Notes under the pieces: generated by a model
What the model saw: only the letters and a program-made list of their open reading frames with translations
Databases searched by the model: none
Told to the model about the DNA's origin: nothing
Assembly: GCA_021847645.1 (NCBI GenBank)
Contig: JAJZQG010000082.1
Span: 1 to 33,001 of the forward strand
Length of the DNA: 33,001 nt
Reading direction: 5' to 3'
Source: Myxococcales bacterium
GTDB lineage: Bacteria; Myxococcota_A; Polyangia; Polyangiales; Polyangiaceae
Translations under genes and position numbers: made by a program
Part shown: positions 25,601 to 33,001 of the stretch, one piece after another
Numbering within the stretch: the stretch's first letter is position 1
Layout of the letters: every line of letters starts with the position of its first letter

Positions 25601-28101
25601 GCCTGCCGGTGCTGGCCGGAAGCCACCAGCAGCCGGCAGATCTCCGCCGGAGGCACGGGGTGCGACGGGTCCTGGCGATGGGCCTCGCGCCAAGCCTGGA
25701 CCGCTTCGGCGTTGCGATGGAGCCTGTCTTCGAGCAGCAGAGCCATCTCGACGCAGATCGCGAACGACGGGGCACCGCGGCGGGAATGCTTGAGCAGAAG
25801 CTTGAGCTGCGCGATCGCCGCCTCGTGGCGCGAGCTTCGATAGTTGGCTCTCCATGCAGATCGCAGCGCCACCAGGTCCCCGGGACTCTTCTGCAGGACC
25901 CGCCCGATCAGCTCCACTGCCCGATCCGGATCGCCCATCGACTCCGCGGCCACCGAGCTTGCGCGCAACAGCAGAGTCCGTTGCAGGGACGGATCGGACA
26001 CCAAGTCGGCCTCGGCCACGAGCGCCTTGACCAGCTCCCCGTAGTCGCGGCATCGGGCTGCGGTGCGCTGCAGACCGACAAGCGCGCTTCGACGCGATCG
26101 GTCCAGGGCCAGGACCCGCCGGTGCACGTCCATCGCCCGGGCATGGAACTGCAACTCTTCCTCGTAGATCGCGGCAACGATCTCCAGACAGGCGATCTTG
26201 CGCTCGAGGTCGCCCGCGGACACGGCCGCCTGCTCGTACAGGTCGATGCGCGCGCGCACGTGGGCAGGCACAGCCTCCGGGCTGCTGACACCCACGGGCG
26301 CGAGCAACCGCGCCAGGCCGTCGAACGCGTCGACGTGCGTCGGGTCCGCGGCCCAGGCCGCGCGATACATGCTCAGGGCGAGCACCGGATTCTTGACCTG
26401 ACGTTCGGCGATGACGGCAGCCCGCGTGAAGGCGTCGGCGCGCTGGGCGGGCGTGGACTCCCGCGCAGCGTCGGCGGCCCAAAACGTCACGCGCCGCTCG
26501 TGCTGGCCGAGGGACTCGAGGGCGCGATCCACCCGCTCGCGCGCCTCGACGTCGTCCGGATCGCTCTGCAGGAATTGCTCGCCATGCTCCGCAGCCTGCG
26601 CGGGCTGGCCAATGAGCTCAAAGAGCTCCGAGAGGCGCCGGTGCACGTACGCCTGCTGGGCCGGTTGCTCGAGCAGGGGCAACAGCTGCTGCCACGCCTC
26701 CGCGCTGCGCTTGGGCACGCCCAGCAGATCGTGCAGGCGTGCCAGCTCGCGCCAGGCCGACCGTCGCGTGGCATCGTCGGCGCCCTGATGCTGCACGGCA
26801 CGCTCGTGCAACTCGATGGCCCGGCGGGCGTCGTCCAGACGTTCCGAGGCTATCCGTGCGGCCCAGTACTCCAGCCGGGCCGCGCGCTTCGGGTCCGCCT
26901 CGAGCCTGGCCTCGTCCGACCACGCCGCCACCAGCGCCTCGTAGTCGCGATGGTTCGACAAGTGTCGCGCATAGGCCCGCCGAACCAGCGACGACCGCCC
27001 GTCGAGCTGCAGGGCCGAGTGCAACGCGCCCCGCGCCGCGTCCGTTCGTCCTGCCCGGTCGAGCAGAGCTTCGCGCTCCACGTGCAGCCAGGCTGCCAGA
27101 GGCGCTTCCTTCCGCCAGGCTGCGGCCATCTGGTCCAGGTGCCGGGCCAGCGCCTCGGCCGATTCGACATCGCCCTTGCGAACCGCGCCTTGCAGCAGTC
27201 CCTCCAACCCTCGCAGCGCCGAGGGATGCTCCGGTCGCAGCGCGAGCGCTTGACGATAGTGCGCTTGCGCCTGGTCGAGCGTTCCGCTGGCCTGGCACAG
27301 CCGTGCCACGTCGACTTCACATTCTGCCCGGCGCGCATCGTCGCGCACGACACGCAAGTGGTCCAGCGCCAGGGTCAGTGCCGGGCCCACCGGACGGACC
27401 GGCGTGAGCCACCGGGCTCCCAGAATCGGCGCGAGCAGCGTGGGCGCGGCCACGTGCGCGCGCACGCACTCCGACAGAGCCCGCGAGCGATCACCCGAAA
27501 ATACCTCGATCACCAGCGCCAGCTCCGTGCGCGTGCGAGACGCCGCGAGGGCATCGGCCGCTCGATCGGCAGCGTCGGCGCGATGTTCCAGCTCCTCGAT
27601 CAGCGCCTGCTCGGAGCTCACCGCGGTGGCGACCCCTGCCTTGCCCGCAGCCATCACGCCGATCCCGACGGTCGGAGCGGCGCGTGCGGAGGTGCGCGGC
27701 GTACTCGACGGCGCAGGCGCTGCGACCGACGGCGCAGGCGCTGCGACCGACGGCGCAGGCGCTGCGACCGACGGCGCAGGCGCTGCGACCGACGGCGCAG
27801 GCGCTGCGACCGACGGCGGCGGTGCCACGACGGGCGGCGGCTCGTCATCGTCCTCCGGCACGATCTCCGGCAGCGATCCGGTCCGCAACGCATCGACCAC
27901 CCGCCTCGCCATCGCGGCGGCGTCGTCCTCGATGGGTTCGACGATCTCGGCGTCAGGAGAATTTGCCTGCGGGCTAGCTGCAGGTTCGGCCTTCGGAAGC
28001 GTCTTGGCTTCGTCGACCACTTCCTCCCAATCGCTCTCGTCGAGCTCGGTGGAGCTGCGTTCGGCACCCTTGCGGCCAAGTCTGTCCTCGGATTCGCTCA
28101 T
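22672..28101 (-). CDS. Giant TPR-repeat protein with acidic and VNTR-encoded N-terminus
   Basis: 1809 aa from the ATG at 28101 (MSESEDRLGRKG), with a GGGGAC-like ribosome site. The frame is open further upstream but not protein-like. Residues 1-90 are acidic and include a DESDWEEVVDE motif. Residues 96-131 are five perfect copies of a seven-residue Ser-Val-Ala-Ala-Pro-Ala-Pro unit encoded by a 21-bp tandem repeat. From about 190 to 1500 the protein is TPR-like helical repeats, with many ADPTHVDAFDGLARLL-type signatures. The last 270-300 residues form a distinct domain (FDLFVDVPSLPMPR; LDVGVWREAVRAASWRCAWLVSGDW) that parallels the C-terminus of the pseudokinase-TPR protein. No signal peptide or membrane helix. 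It is the first gene of the four-gene TPR block. Exact function unknown. Confidence 0.9.
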   Translation of the reverse strand: MSESEDRLGRKGAERSSTELDESDWEEVVDEAKTLPKAEPAASPQANSPDAEIVEPIEDDAAAMARRVVDALRTGSLPEIVPEDDDEPPPVVAPPPSVAAPAPSVAAPAPSVAAPAPSVAAPAPSVAAPAPSSTPRTSARAAPTVGIGVMAAGKAGVATAVSSEQALIEELEHRADAADRAADALAASRTRTELALVIEVFSGDRSRALSECVRAHVAAPTLLAPILGARWLTPVRPVGPALTLALDHLRVVRDDARRAECEVDVARLCQASGTLDQAQAHYRQALALRPEHPSALRGLEGLLQGAVRKGDVESAEALARHLDQMAAAWRKEAPLAAWLHVEREALLDRAGRTDAARGALHSALQLDGRSSLVRRAYARHLSNHRDYEALVAAWSDEARLEADPKRAARLEYWAARIASERLDDARRAIELHERAVQHQGADDATRRSAWRELARLHDLLGVPKRSAEAWQQLLPLLEQPAQQAYVHRRLSELFELIGQPAQAAEHGEQFLQSDPDDVEARERVDRALESLGQHERRVTFWAADAARESTPAQRADAFTRAAVIAERQVKNPVLALSMYRAAWAADPTHVDAFDGLARLLAPVGVSSPEAVPAHVRARIDLYEQAAVSAGDLERKIACLEIVAAIYEEELQFHARAMDVHRRVLALDRSRRSALVGLQRTAARCRDYGELVKALVAEADLVSDPSLQRTLLLRASSVAAESMGDPDRAVELIGRVLQKSPGDLVALRSAWRANYRSSRHEAAIAQLKLLLKHSRRGAPSFAICVEMALLLEDRLHRNAEAVQAWREAHRQDPSHPVPPAEICRLLVASGQHRQAADELMQMAEHAPEPSARAALFAQAAEILDDRLEDLEGALSALQQAHASAPDDAAIFERLVRVLERRGKPGDLVALLERRLARAGAEDRKSLLVQLAELLVAERDHVRAIALLDEVIGVDPDHVAAQRLLEQSLRRTENWSALAVLLRTQAERAFLPDVQAAALWEVRFLEQHRDVAPPEGDDTLTRLRYTQPNEPVVHEAMIRETGLDATSMDRASSLAASLSVVSGALGDPAASAALDLASGLVIERAARDLGTPSPSEAMQRYRSCLSRWPECLTAARNLLRVAHSLGDQLAMVEAHVALGSIESDSVVRAEHCAVAGDMLLAAGTGDVPRALSLFARALELDADQGRAVAGIVGLLALGADAGHVADALRDALERASSQVQIAAIGGSLAKIARERLGEPNVAVEALRRVRAKVPGHVPTLIALADACNAVQLWPEAADAARSALAITQDPLERMRASLHLAESHAHQRDTWEDARREAAEVEAAAEKLDRAERLRIIERLERIHELLGDGKEHERLTCIAVALSGDDPAALRRLAHLLRPDEVDNAIAYVQAMHRVLAMADLFSVPHRPAWLIEIGRLEAGVLGRPREGLARLRQAIALDPARLESTMALADALTALGAHEEAITELRDALFKHPAAQMEAAAVVPMVLALGRSLQATGRAAQSLATEEILACFGYGAEERVAALRARRLPDQGPAYGCLEQPAIERSVAPQLANGVALRVASVLEDLMPKLVAPDPIAARLPSSARLGARSPHPLRVLADRFAPAFGAIAFDLFVDVPSLPMPRVVAGTPATVLLPVGFDRLPASEQVAGLVRLLTLVALGVPWIEQMSAAELDGLILGALAVGRPGWDAGGLTPAREEAAAQWRPRIAKAASRKHRRSLDELAEEASLDLDVGVWREAVRAASWRCAWLVSGDWIATFNHVWRTDAELSRVWGGQVVRAAFGHATLRDLFFWTLSAEATPIARAMLRAG
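27711..27815. repeat. Five perfect tandem copies of a 21-bp unit (coding minisatellite)
   Basis: Units at 27711-27731, 27732-27752, 27753-27773, 27774-27794 and 27795-27815 are identical base for base. The array lies in frame within the giant TPR gene and encodes a flexible Pro/Ala linker. DNA-level identity, including wobble positions, points to recent slippage or recombination, so copy number may vary between strains. Changes stay in frame. Confidence 0.95.
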
Positions 28102-28250
28102 GGTTCGTCCCCGTCCCACCGTAGCACGAATCGAGCGCGGGTCGCGGCACTCCGCGGCGCTCGTCGGGACAGGCACTCAGCGAGAATCCTCGCCGCTGCG
28201 CACGTGCGTTCGTTCGTGCAACGGACGACCCCGCGTAGTATGGCTGAATC

Positions 28251-30914
28251 GTGGCGCGACGAGACGACCACGTAGTGCCGATCGAGGCTCATCTGGGCGA
28301 CAGCGTCATGCCGTCGGCGGGCCAGATCGGCGGCAAGGGAGCCAGGCTGGTATGGCTGGCCCGCCACGGCTTCGACATCCCGGCCACCTGGATCATCGAC
28401 GCCCGTCCCTTCCTGGACATGGTCGCGCAGCGCCTACCCGCAGGCCACGATCCGCGCTCGCTTCTTGCGGTGGTGGGCAGCGACAAGGGTCTCGAGCGCA
28501 TCGGCCACGCGCGCGCTGTCATGCTGGAAGCGCCGCTCGACCCAGCCCTGCGCGACGCTCTGCACGCTCTGTGGGACAAGGTCGAGCCGAGCGCGCCATG
28601 GGGCATGGCCGTGCGATCGAGCGCCACCACCGAAGACGTGGAGCTGACCGCGATGGCGGGACTCGCGTCGACCATCCTGGGCGTGCGCGGCGGCGAGGGT
28701 CTGGAGCGCGCGGTGCGGCAGGTATGGGCGAGCGCGATTCTGCCGCGGGCGCTCAGCCACTTGGCCTCGCGCGGCGTGCGGGACATCGCGATGGCCGTGG
28801 TGCTGCAAGCCATGGTGCAGGCGGACGCCTCCGGCGTGATGTTCACCCGGCCGCCGCCCGGAACCGACGAGCATGTCTGGGCACGCGACGAGCGGCTGGT
28901 CAATGCGACGTTGGGGCTCGGAGCGCCGGTGGTCAACGGGGCAGTCTCGCCCGACATGATCCGGATTTCGGCCCGGCGCGGGGTGGTCCGCGACACCATG
29001 ATTGCCCACAAGAGCAGGGCCATGGTGATTGGCAATCAAGGGCCGGAGTTCATCGACGTGCCCACGGACAGGGCGCGCGCGCCCGCGCTGTCCGACAGCG
29101 CGCTGCGGCAATTGGCAGCGCTGGCGTCGCGGCTCGAAAGCGTGGAAGATGCCGCGCACGATGTCGAGTTCGCCGTGGAGCACGAGCGCGTCATTGTGGT
29201 GCAGGCGCGGCCCGTGGTCGGGACCGGATTTCCCGAAGGCGGCGAGGAGGACACGGTCTGGTCCCGCGCCAACGTCGGTGAGGCGCTGCCCGGGGTGGCG
29301 ACCCCGTTGACCTGGTCGGTGGCCCGGGGCTTCTCGGAGCGAGGCTTCCGCCAGGCGTTCGGCTCCCTGGGTTGCAGCGTGCCGCGCGACGTGGTGCTGG
29401 TGGCCAACGTGCACGGCCGCTTCTATCTGAACTCGACCCAATTCATGCGCATTGCGGCCCAGGTGCCCGGCCTCGATCCCCGCACGCTCGTGAGCCTCGG
29501 AGGGGGCGACGGCGTCGATGTGCTCGAGCGGCAGGTGCGCGGCGTATCCCGCGCGGCCTTCCTCGCGCGGCTCCCGGCCACCGCCACCCGCCTGTTGATC
29601 GAGCAGACCCGCCTTACCGATCGCGTCGCCCGCCACGACCGCACCGCCTGGCGGCGCTACCGCGAACGTCGCGAGACTGACATGTCCCGCGTCAGCGATC
29701 GTCACCTCGCGCGCATGTTGCGCGAGGTGCTCTCCGAGCTCGACGACACGGGCACGCTGATGCTGGCCTGTGCTTCGGCGTCGCTGGCGGCGCACGTGGG
29801 GCTCAAAGTATTTCTCGGCTGGGTGGCCGGGGGCGATCCCGACGCGCTGGCACGCAGCCTGACCGCAGGCGTCCGCGATCTCGAAAGCGCGCGGCCCGGC
29901 ATCGCCATCGCGCGTATCGCGTCGATTGCCAGGCAGCATCCGGAGCTGGCAAGGCCGATCGCCGAAGGCAAGCTCACGCGCGTGGAGCAGATTCGCCCGG
30001 GGCCCCTGCGCAATGCCCTCGAGCACTTTCTCACCGACTTCGGCGACCGCGCGGTGCGAGAGGCCGAAATCGCCACGCCCCGGTGGATCGAGGACCACGT
30101 CTCGGTGCTGGCCCTGGTGGCCTCGGCCCTGCACAGCGACGACACCGGACGTGAGCATGCCCCCGACCGAGCCCGTGCCAAGGCGGATGAACAGCTGGCC
30201 AGTCTGTCTCGATCCATGAGCCGCCTGGAGGCCCGCTCCCTGCAAGTGCTCGTCCGTCACGCGCAGCACACCACCGGCCTTCGCGAGCGCATGCGGGCCT
30301 GGGTCACGCGCGTGCTCGGCTCCATTCGCCACGTGGCCCTCGAGATCGATCGTCGCCTGCGCGCCAATCACCCCGACCTCGCGCCCGGATCGGTCTTCTT
30401 CTGCACGGTCGACGAGCTGCAACGCGCGCTGCATTCCAACGCATGGGACCACCTGCCGCATCTGGTCCGCATGCGACGCGCCGAGCACATGCGCGACGAG
30501 CAGCGTCCCGACCCGCCGGTCACGTTCGTGGGACGTCCCCCTGCGGTGGTATTGCCGCCCGCGAGCAGCTTCGAGCTGCGCGGCCTTCCTGCCAGCGGTG
30601 GCGTGGTGGAGGGAACCGTGCGCGTACTGCGGGCGGGCCAGGAGCTTCACGACGGCATCGAGCCGGGCGAGATCCTGGTGGCGCGCACGACCGACGTGGG
30701 CCTGACGCCCTTGTTCCTGCTGGCGGCCGCGGTGGTCACCGAGCTGGGTGGTCCCTTGTCCCACGCCGCGATCGTCGCGCGAGAATACGGCGTTCCCGCG
30801 GTGGTCAACGTATTCGGCGCCACGGTGGCCCTGCGCACCGGCGACCGCGTCCGGGTCGACGGCAACCGCGGTATCGTCGAGCGCCTGACCGCGGGGAACG
30901 ACAGCCCCTCATGA
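28251..30914 (+). CDS. PEP-synthase-like dikinase, rifampicin-phosphotransferase architecture
   Basis: 887 aa from a GTG at 28251. The N-terminal ATP-grasp (PPDK_N) domain, about 1-330, has IGGKGARL with Lys29, VRSSATTED with Arg122, GVMFTRPP and IVVQARPV. The middle domain opens with VWSRANVGEALPGVATPLTWS, and a swivelling C-terminal domain carries the phospho-His in GGPLSHAAIVAREYGVPAVV (His838). This ATP-domain / substrate-domain / His-domain order and length match rifampicin phosphotransferases (about 870 aa) and differ from classic PEP synthase, whose PEP/pyruvate barrel is absent. The middle domain sets the substrate, so the true acceptor is unknown. No ribosome site is seen; a weak -10-like TAGTAT (28236-28241) would give an almost leaderless message. 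Its stop overlaps the next gene. Confidence 0.85.
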   Translation: MARRDDHVVPIEAHLGDSVMPSAGQIGGKGARLVWLARHGFDIPATWIIDARPFLDMVAQRLPAGHDPRSLLAVVGSDKGLERIGHARAVMLEAPLDPALRDALHALWDKVEPSAPWGMAVRSSATTEDVELTAMAGLASTILGVRGGEGLERAVRQVWASAILPRALSHLASRGVRDIAMAVVLQAMVQADASGVMFTRPPPGTDEHVWARDERLVNATLGLGAPVVNGAVSPDMIRISARRGVVRDTMIAHKSRAMVIGNQGPEFIDVPTDRARAPALSDSALRQLAALASRLESVEDAAHDVEFAVEHERVIVVQARPVVGTGFPEGGEEDTVWSRANVGEALPGVATPLTWSVARGFSERGFRQAFGSLGCSVPRDVVLVANVHGRFYLNSTQFMRIAAQVPGLDPRTLVSLGGGDGVDVLERQVRGVSRAAFLARLPATATRLLIEQTRLTDRVARHDRTAWRRYRERRETDMSRVSDRHLARMLREVLSELDDTGTLMLACASASLAAHVGLKVFLGWVAGGDPDALARSLTAGVRDLESARPGIAIARIASIARQHPELARPIAEGKLTRVEQIRPGPLRNALEHFLTDFGDRAVREAEIATPRWIEDHVSVLALVASALHSDDTGREHAPDRARAKADEQLASLSRSMSRLEARSLQVLVRHAQHTTGLRERMRAWVTRVLGSIRHVALEIDRRLRANHPDLAPGSVFFCTVDELQRALHSNAWDHLPHLVRMRRAEHMRDEQRPDPPVTFVGRPPAVVLPPASSFELRGLPASGGVVEGTVRVLRAGQELHDGIEPGEILVARTTDVGLTPLFLLAAAVVTELGGPLSHAAIVAREYGVPAVVNVFGATVALRTGDRVRVDGNRGIVERLTAGNDSPS

Positions 30915-31849
30915 GCCGCCCGACCGCGCATGCTCGCCGCTATGTGGTTGAGAACGGCGATCCCCGCACGCTGCGCGCCGTGCTGGCGCTCTGGGGCGTG
31001 GAGCCCGAGGCCGCGCACGAGGGCCGCGTGTTCGTCGACCGCAAGCGCGCGACCGCCGACACGCCGCTGGAGCCCGGCGCCCTGGTCGAGGTGTATCCCG
31101 CGCAGGACGCCAGCCGCACATCGGACGTGCGCATTCTCGCGCAGCGCGGCGGCGTGGTGGCGGTCTTCAAGCCCGCGGGCATTCCCACGATCCCCGCCCA
31201 CGGCGGAACCGGAGCCAGCGTGATCGCGGCGGTCGCCCGACTCCTGCGCATCGACGACCCCGGCAAGGTGCACACCAGCTCGCGCCTGGACGCCGACGTG
31301 AGCGGCGTATTGCTAGCCGCCACCACGGCGCGTGCCAGGGACGCCCTGCGCCAGGCCCGCGAGCGCGGGGACTACCAGCGTCACTATGTGGCAATCGCAG
31401 CCGCCGTTCCCAAGGTGTTGCGGGCGACCATCGACGAGCCGATCGGCCGCGCGCCCGATCGTCGCTCGCAGCGCGTGCGGGGCGCCGACGCCGTGCCGAG
31501 CGTGACCCACTATGCGGTAGTTGCGACGGCGGGCGGCTGTGCGCTGGTGGCCGCCGAGCCGGTCACGGGCAGGACGCATCAGATCCGCGTGCACCTGGCT
31601 CACGCCGGAGCGCCGCTGGTCGGCGACGGGACGTACGGTTCGCGCCGTACGGTGGCGATGCCCTCGGGCGCGGTGCGGGATCCGAAGCGAATTGCCCTGC
31701 ACGCTGCGTGGGTATCCGTGAGGCTCGGGCCGGACGAGCCGCCGTGGGTGGTGCGCGCCCCGGTCCCCTCCGAGCTGCCCGCTCTGTGGCGGGAGCTCGG
31801 CGGGTGCGACGACGACTGGCAACGTGCGATCGACCCGATCGCGGCTTGA
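30911..31849 (+). CDS. RluA-family pseudouridine synthase
   Basis: 312 aa from the ATG at 30911, which overlaps the stop of the upstream gene (ATGA), so the two are translationally coupled. An S4-like RNA-binding segment covers about residues 18-62 (LRAVLALWGVEPEAAHEGRV). The catalytic domain follows: VVAVFKPAGIPT (motif I), SSRLDADVSGVLL with catalytic Asp127, and EPVTGRTHQIRVHLAHAGAPLVGDGTYG (an RTHQIRVH core with the GDxxYG motif). The usual HRLD reads SRLD, a departure next to the active Asp. It should isomerise uridine to pseudouridine in rRNA or tRNA; which position cannot be told. The functional reason for coupling to a dikinase is unclear. Confidence 0.92.
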   Translation: MSRPTAHARRYVVENGDPRTLRAVLALWGVEPEAAHEGRVFVDRKRATADTPLEPGALVEVYPAQDASRTSDVRILAQRGGVVAVFKPAGIPTIPAHGGTGASVIAAVARLLRIDDPGKVHTSSRLDADVSGVLLAATTARARDALRQARERGDYQRHYVAIAAAVPKVLRATIDEPIGRAPDRRSQRVRGADAVPSVTHYAVVATAGGCALVAAEPVTGRTHQIRVHLAHAGAPLVGDGTYGSRRTVAMPSGAVRDPKRIALHAAWVSVRLGPDEPPWVVRAPVPSELPALWRELGGCDDDWQRAIDPIAA

Positions 31850-31930
31850 TGGGCGCAGCAGGGCAGGACGGCACGCGCAGGCACGTGCCGACGGGTGCGT
31901 AGGTTGGGATGTCCGTGGCGTTGCTTGGGA

Positions 31931-32431
31931 TCAGTGGCAGCCGCAGTGCGTGCACTCGTGGTCGCCGCACTCGTCGTCGTTGCAGCCGCCGAGTTCGTCT
32001 TCAGTAGCCTCGCGCACCTCGGCGACCGTCAGGTCGAAGTGCAGCGTCTGGCCCGCGAGGGGGTGGTTGAGATCGACCGTCACGGTCGAGTCTTTGACTT
32101 CGCGCACGAACATCGGAATGGCGCCGTGAGGTCCCTGGGCCTCGAAGATCATGCCCGGCTCGATCGCGCTGCCTTTCGGGAAGTTGGCGCGCGGGATATC
32201 CCGGTACAGCTCAGGACGCGACGGGCCGTAGGCCTCCTCGGGGGCGACCGAGATCTTGGCGGTCTGGCCGGACTCCATGCCGAGGAGCTGGCGCTCGAGG
32301 CCCGGAATCATCTGGCCGGTGCCAAAGATGAACGACAGCGGCTCGCCCGGCTCGGACTTGTCGACCGTCTCGCCCGAGTCGATCGTAAGCGTGTACTCGA
32401 GGGCGACGAACGCGTTCTCCTGAATCTTCAT
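31931..32431 (-). CDS. slyD: SlyD-type FKBP peptidyl-prolyl isomerase / metallochaperone
   Basis: 166 aa from the ATG at 32431, with an AGGA-type site 8 nt upstream; the open frame upstream is not family-like. FKBP core: ALEYTLTIDSGETVDKS, then LSFIFGTGQMIPGLERQLLGM and DLNHPLAGQTLHFDL, with the insert-in-flap chaperone domain between about 70 and 120. The C-terminal tail (CNDDECGDHECTHCGCH) is Cys/His/Asp-rich, the metal-binding tail typical of SlyD. Family role: prolyl isomerisation, folding assistance and nickel delivery to hydrogenases; cytoplasmic. It converges with the pseudouridine-synthase gene; the 81-nt gap contains only a 10-bp palindrome GGCACGTGCC (31880-31889). Confidence 0.95.
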   Translation of the reverse strand: MKIQENAFVALEYTLTIDSGETVDKSEPGEPLSFIFGTGQMIPGLERQLLGMESGQTAKISVAPEEAYGPSRPELYRDIPRANFPKGSAIEPGMIFEAQGPHGAIPMFVREVKDSTVTVDLNHPLAGQTLHFDLTVAEVREATEDELGGCNDDECGDHECTHCGCH

Positions 32432-32853
32432 GGGTAATCCTGCTCTCTGCTGCGCTGGGTCGACCGGACACCGGGGGACTCGCGCGTCGTGGTGGCCCGG
32501 CAGCCTTGCACATCGGCCAGGCGCGCGCCAGGGGTGACATAACGCTGCGGCGAAACCGCGGTTGGACCGTTCACCAAGCACGCAGGTCCGGCCGGCTCCC
32601 GCGGGCCTTCGCGTCGACGTGCGCCGCAAGCCTCCCCCAGGCCCGGCGGGACCGCCCCAAGCGCCCGGCGTCGTTCATCCGAGGGAAGGATGGTAACCCC
32701 GATCACGTACGTCGTTGCAGGACTGAGTCGGCGGCAGCATCCGTCGCAATAGCGGTTTGGAGAAGCCCGTCAAAATCGTGACAAGCAAGGCAACGTGCAG
32801 TGGGATGCCCGCCCGCCCTGCCACGCTCCACCTCTCGTCTGCAAGGAGACCTC
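32432..32853. other. 422-nt divergent intergenic region
   Basis: It separates slyD (minus) from the exported-protein gene (plus) and should hold both promoters. Short palindromes GGCGCGCGCC (32520-32529) and AACCGCGGTT (32554-32563) are present. I saw no confident promoter boxes, riboswitch, tRNA or small gene. Confidence 0.45.
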
Positions 32854-33001
32854 ATGAACCTGACCGTATCCCGTATCATGCCCGCAAAGCAGGCACTGCT
32901 CTCGATTTCCGTGTTGGCCGGAGTCGCGCTCTGCGCCGTCCAGACTCTTGCCGGCGACATCACCTTCAAGGTGATGGACAACTCGCCTCGCCGCGCCCAG
33001 A
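32854..33001 (+). CDS. Exported protein, N-terminus only (runs off window)
   Basis: The ATG at 32854 has AAGGAG 5 nt upstream, and the frame is open to the window end (49 codons). The first 34 residues form a Sec signal peptide: basic start, hydrophobic core LLSISVLAGVALCAVQ, and a likely cut after TLAG. The visible mature part reads DITFKVMDNSPRRAQ. That is too little to assign a family; a YceI-like periplasmic protein is a weak guess from the TFKVMDNSPR stretch. Because it is cut by the edge, simple open-frame searches can miss it. Confidence 0.75.
   Translation, partial: MNLTVSRIMPAKQALLSISVLAGVALCAVQTLAGDITFKVMDNSPRRAQ

Noticed and set aside
27711..27815. Possible CRISPR array
   Set aside because: The repeats are head-to-tail without spacers, in frame within a coding gene, and there are no cas genes.
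22753..28275. Very long plus-strand open frame (about 1840 codons) opposite the giant TPR gene
   Set aside because: Its translation is Gly/Arg/His/Gln-rich low-complexity sequence with no domain. The opposite frame has clear TPR repeats and a proper start. Long antisense frames are expected in GC-rich codon-biased DNA.
28251..30914. Firm call as a rifampicin-resistance gene
   Set aside because: Domain order fits, but the substrate-binding middle domain is too divergent to judge by eye, so only the architecture is claimed.
31850..31930. Terminator between the convergent pseudouridine-synthase and slyD genes
   Set aside because: Only a 10-bp palindrome GGCACGTGCC was found, with no loop room or T-run; too weak to call.

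Overview
The window is GC-rich DNA (long open frames on both strands, strong G/C third positions) that looks like a chromosome segment of a myxobacterial or related deltaproteobacterial-grade organism (Myxococcota/Desulfobacterota sense). The clues are a 16-haem Hmc/Tmc-type transmembrane redox complex, a sigma-54 activator beside it, a soluble Ser/Thr kinase, and two giant TPR proteins, one carrying a pseudokinase. This is an inference from gene content; no rRNA, tRNA, CRISPR array, insertion sequence or phage gene was seen.

Left part (1-8559, all minus strand): one long operon. In transcription order it encodes an HTH/Cys-rich putative regulator, a tryptophan-rich TmcD-like beta-propeller, HmcE (cytochrome b), HmcF (HdrD/DsrK-like Fe-S protein), HmcA (16 CxxCH lipoprotein cytochrome), HmcB (Tat-exported ferredoxin with a membrane anchor), HmcC (NrfD-type ten-helix quinone-site protein), HmcD (41 aa), a single-domain response regulator, and the first 35 codons of a PAS sensor kinase that runs off the window. 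Junctions are mostly 4-nt ATGA/GTGA overlaps. The complex should move electrons between a periplasmic cytochrome pool, menaquinone and a cytoplasmic Fe-S partner. A good sigma-54 promoter (8573-8588) precedes the operon, and a repeat/palindrome cluster about 100 bp further upstream (8651-8704) fits an enhancer. A divergent sigma-54 activator gene (8710-10038) completes a self-contained regulatory unit. That activator has an altered Walker B motif.

Middle part (10087-15154): a 1177-residue multi-helix membrane protein of unknown function (minus), a 457-nt gap, and a soluble Ser/Thr kinase with an N-terminal Cys cluster (plus).

TPR block (15205-28101, minus): a 1809-aa TPR protein with a perfect 21-bp tandem repeat, a proline-rich tail-anchored protein, a small secreted or lipoprotein, and a 1775-aa protein with an N-terminal helical domain, a pseudokinase and a long TPR array. 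The two giant proteins appear to share a distantly related C-terminal domain. I recognise no described system in this set; it is the best candidate for an undescribed one.

Right part: divergent from the TPR block, a rifampicin-phosphotransferase/PEP-synthase-like three-domain enzyme overlaps an RluA-family pseudouridine synthase gene (plus). These are followed by a SlyD-type FKBP prolyl isomerase (minus), a 422-nt divergent gap, and the start of an exported protein cut by the window end.
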